A DNA stretch of 12,626 nucleotides from Verrucomicrobia bacterium TMED56 (GTDB lineage: Bacteria > Verrucomicrobiota > Verrucomicrobiia > Opitutales > Seribacteraceae). Position 1 is the stretch's first letter; every line of letters begins with the position of its first letter. The notes beneath the pieces were generated by a model. The model had not been told where the DNA came from and made no database searches. It saw only the letters and a program-made list of their open reading frames with translations. The stretch covers positions 7,946 to 20,571 of the forward strand of contig NHDJ01000096.1 in assembly GCA_002167265.1 (NCBI GenBank), written 5' to 3'. Shown piece after piece: positions 11,455-12,626 of the stretch. The position numbers were made by a program, and so were the translations under genes.

Positions 11455-12626
11455 ATGATCGAAACACGTAGAAAATTCATCGCTCAATCAACCGCCTTTG
11501 CCACATTTGCAATAAGTGGAACTAAATCTTCTGGAAAAATTATGGGAGCCAATGACCGTGTGAATGTAGCGGTTTGCGGGATTAAGGGACGCGGGGCTTC
11601 TCATATTGGAGGACACGGCAGGCAAAAAAATGTAAATATCTCACATTTAGTGGACCCAGACTCCCGCTTATTCTCAGGCCGCGAGAAATTTGTTCAAAGT
11701 AAGTTCAAGAATACTCCGAAATGCGTTCAAGATGTAAGAGATGTACTTGATAATAAGGAAGTAGATGTAATTTCCATTGCCACTCCTAATCACTGGCATA
11801 GCTTGATGTCAATCTGGGCATGCCAGGCAGGTAAGGATGTATATGTTGAGAAGCCCTTGAGTCACAATCTCTTTGAGGGACGCATGTTGGTAAAAGCGGC
11901 CAAAAAGTATAAGAGGATCGTGCAGCACGGAACTCAAAACCGTTCCCTAAGCAAGTGGTCTAAGTTGGCAAATGAGATTGCCTCAGGCGAAAAAGGAAAG
12001 CTCGAAATCGCGTTAGGTACCTGTCACAAAAGAAGAGGATCCATTGGTTTCAAGGATACAAAATCTCCTCCTAATGAATTGGATTTTGATGTTTGGACCG
12101 GACCTGCCCCAAAAGAAGATTTCCACGATAATCTAGTTCATTATAACTGGCATTGGTTTTGGAATTTTGGAAACGGGGATATCGGCAATCAGGGAGTTCA
12201 TCAAATGGACATTGCCCGTTGGATGATTCCGGGAGCAGTTTGGCCCAAAAGCGTATTCTGTATCGGAGGAAGATTTGGCTACAAGGATCAAGCGGAGACT
12301 GCAAATACCCAGCTTGCTATTTTTGATTATGGTGAATCTCTCCTCGTTTTTGATGTTAGAGGCCTATCAGGCAAATCGAATATGGGGGTGTCCAATCATG
12401 TTTATTTCGATCAGAACGCAAAACAGAAAAAAACTAAGAGTCATGGAATTAAGGGAATTAAAGATCCACTTGCAGATCGCGGTGAAGTAGATATTTTTGA
12501 GAATTTCATTCAGTCAGTGCGCAACCGTAAAGAAGAGCATTTGGACGCACATGTTTTTGAAGGTCATGTTTCAAGTGGACTCTGTCACCTTGCAAATGTC
12601 TCGTATCGACTCGGGGAAAAATCCTC
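11455..12626 (+). CDS. Tat-leader Gfo/Idh/MocA family oxidoreductase, C-terminus beyond window
   Basis: An open frame of 390 codons runs to the right edge. The N-terminus, ETRRKFIAQSTAFATFAISG, carries a twin arginine (residues 5-6) followed by a weakly hydrophobic stretch, so export by the Tat pathway as a folded, cofactor-loaded enzyme is likely. The Rossmann domain starts VNVAVCGIKGRG (36-47, GxxGxG-type dinucleotide loop). EKP (132-134) holds the lysine conserved in Gfo/Idh/MocA dehydrogenases, preceded by TPNHWH (110-115). GNGDIGNQGVHQMDIARW (239-256) carries the conserved His249 and Asp252 of the C-terminal substrate domain. Family members oxidise or reduce sugars, inositols and related compounds with NAD(P); the substrate here is unknown. 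Exported versions with a GANDRVNVAV start are common in Verrucomicrobiota and Planctomycetota. No strong Shine-Dalgarno precedes the ATG, and the 138-bp gap suggests its own promoter. Confidence 0.93.
   Translation, partial: MIETRRKFIAQSTAFATFAISGTKSSGKIMGANDRVNVAVCGIKGRGASHIGGHGRQKNVNISHLVDPDSRLFSGREKFVQSKFKNTPKCVQDVRDVLDNKEVDVISIATPNHWHSLMSIWACQAGKDVYVEKPLSHNLFEGRMLVKAAKKYKRIVQHGTQNRSLSKWSKLANEIASGEKGKLEIALGTCHKRRGSIGFKDTKSPPNELDFDVWTGPAPKEDFHDNLVHYNWHWFWNFGNGDIGNQGVHQMDIARWMIPGAVWPKSVFCIGGRFGYKDQAETANTQLAIFDYGESLLVFDVRGLSGKSNMGVSNHVYFDQNAKQKKTKSHGIKGIKDPLADRGEVDIFENFIQSVRNRKEEHLDAHVFEGHVSSGLCHLANVSYRLGEKS

Noticed and set aside
12071..12490. Open frames on both strands within the oxidoreductase
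   Set aside because: They overlap conserved motifs of the Gfo/Idh/MocA frame and look like by-products.
1..12626. CRISPR array, tRNA or rRNA genes, insertion sequence or phage genes
   Set aside because: There are no short direct repeats with regular spacers, no cloverleaf-like sequence in the two intergenic gaps, and no transposase or integrase motifs. Almost all sequence is accounted for by the four main genes.

Overview
The window looks like a piece of a bacterial chromosome of moderately low GC. It probably comes from a marine member of the PVC group, most likely Verrucomicrobiota. This is inferred from gene content: a Gfo/Idh/MocA oxidoreductase with a twin-arginine leader and a GANDRVNVAV-type start, a two-subunit sodium symporter, and an enormous acidic secreted cadherin/FG-GAP/LamG protein. 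There is no rRNA or other marker gene to prove it.

Layout. Positions 1-9019 are one uninterrupted minus-strand reading frame that runs off the left edge. It encodes at least 3006 residues of a secreted multidomain protein. In protein order it has a signal peptide (1-22), about a dozen cadherin/Ig-like repeats (23-1437), two tandem copies of a ~600-residue super-module (1438-2033 and 2034-2635), a further Ig-like repeat and an incomplete cadherin (2636-2808), and a LamG/concanavalin-like domain cut by the window edge (2809 onward). Each super-module is a seven-bladed FG-GAP/VCBS-like propeller set into cadherin sequence.

A 249-bp divergent intergenic region (9020-9268) follows. It carries candidate promoters in both directions, two related palindromes, and a five-codon mini-ORF whose stop overlaps the next start. 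On the plus strand come the small (9269-9541) and large (9541-11316) subunits of a sodium:solute symporter, joined by a TAATG overlap. After a 138-bp gap comes a Tat-leader Gfo/Idh/MocA oxidoreductase (11455 to the right edge, incomplete).

How they may work together (inference only): the giant protein is a cell-surface or secreted adhesive or ligand-binding protein, the symporter imports a small organic solute with sodium, and the oxidoreductase acts on a sugar or related polyol. Nothing in the sequence ties the giant protein functionally to the plus-strand genes, and the symporter and oxidoreductase may be separate transcription units. The most interesting part is the architecture of the giant protein: a duplicated propeller-in-cadherin module, and a LamG domain that seems to interrupt another cadherin repeat.
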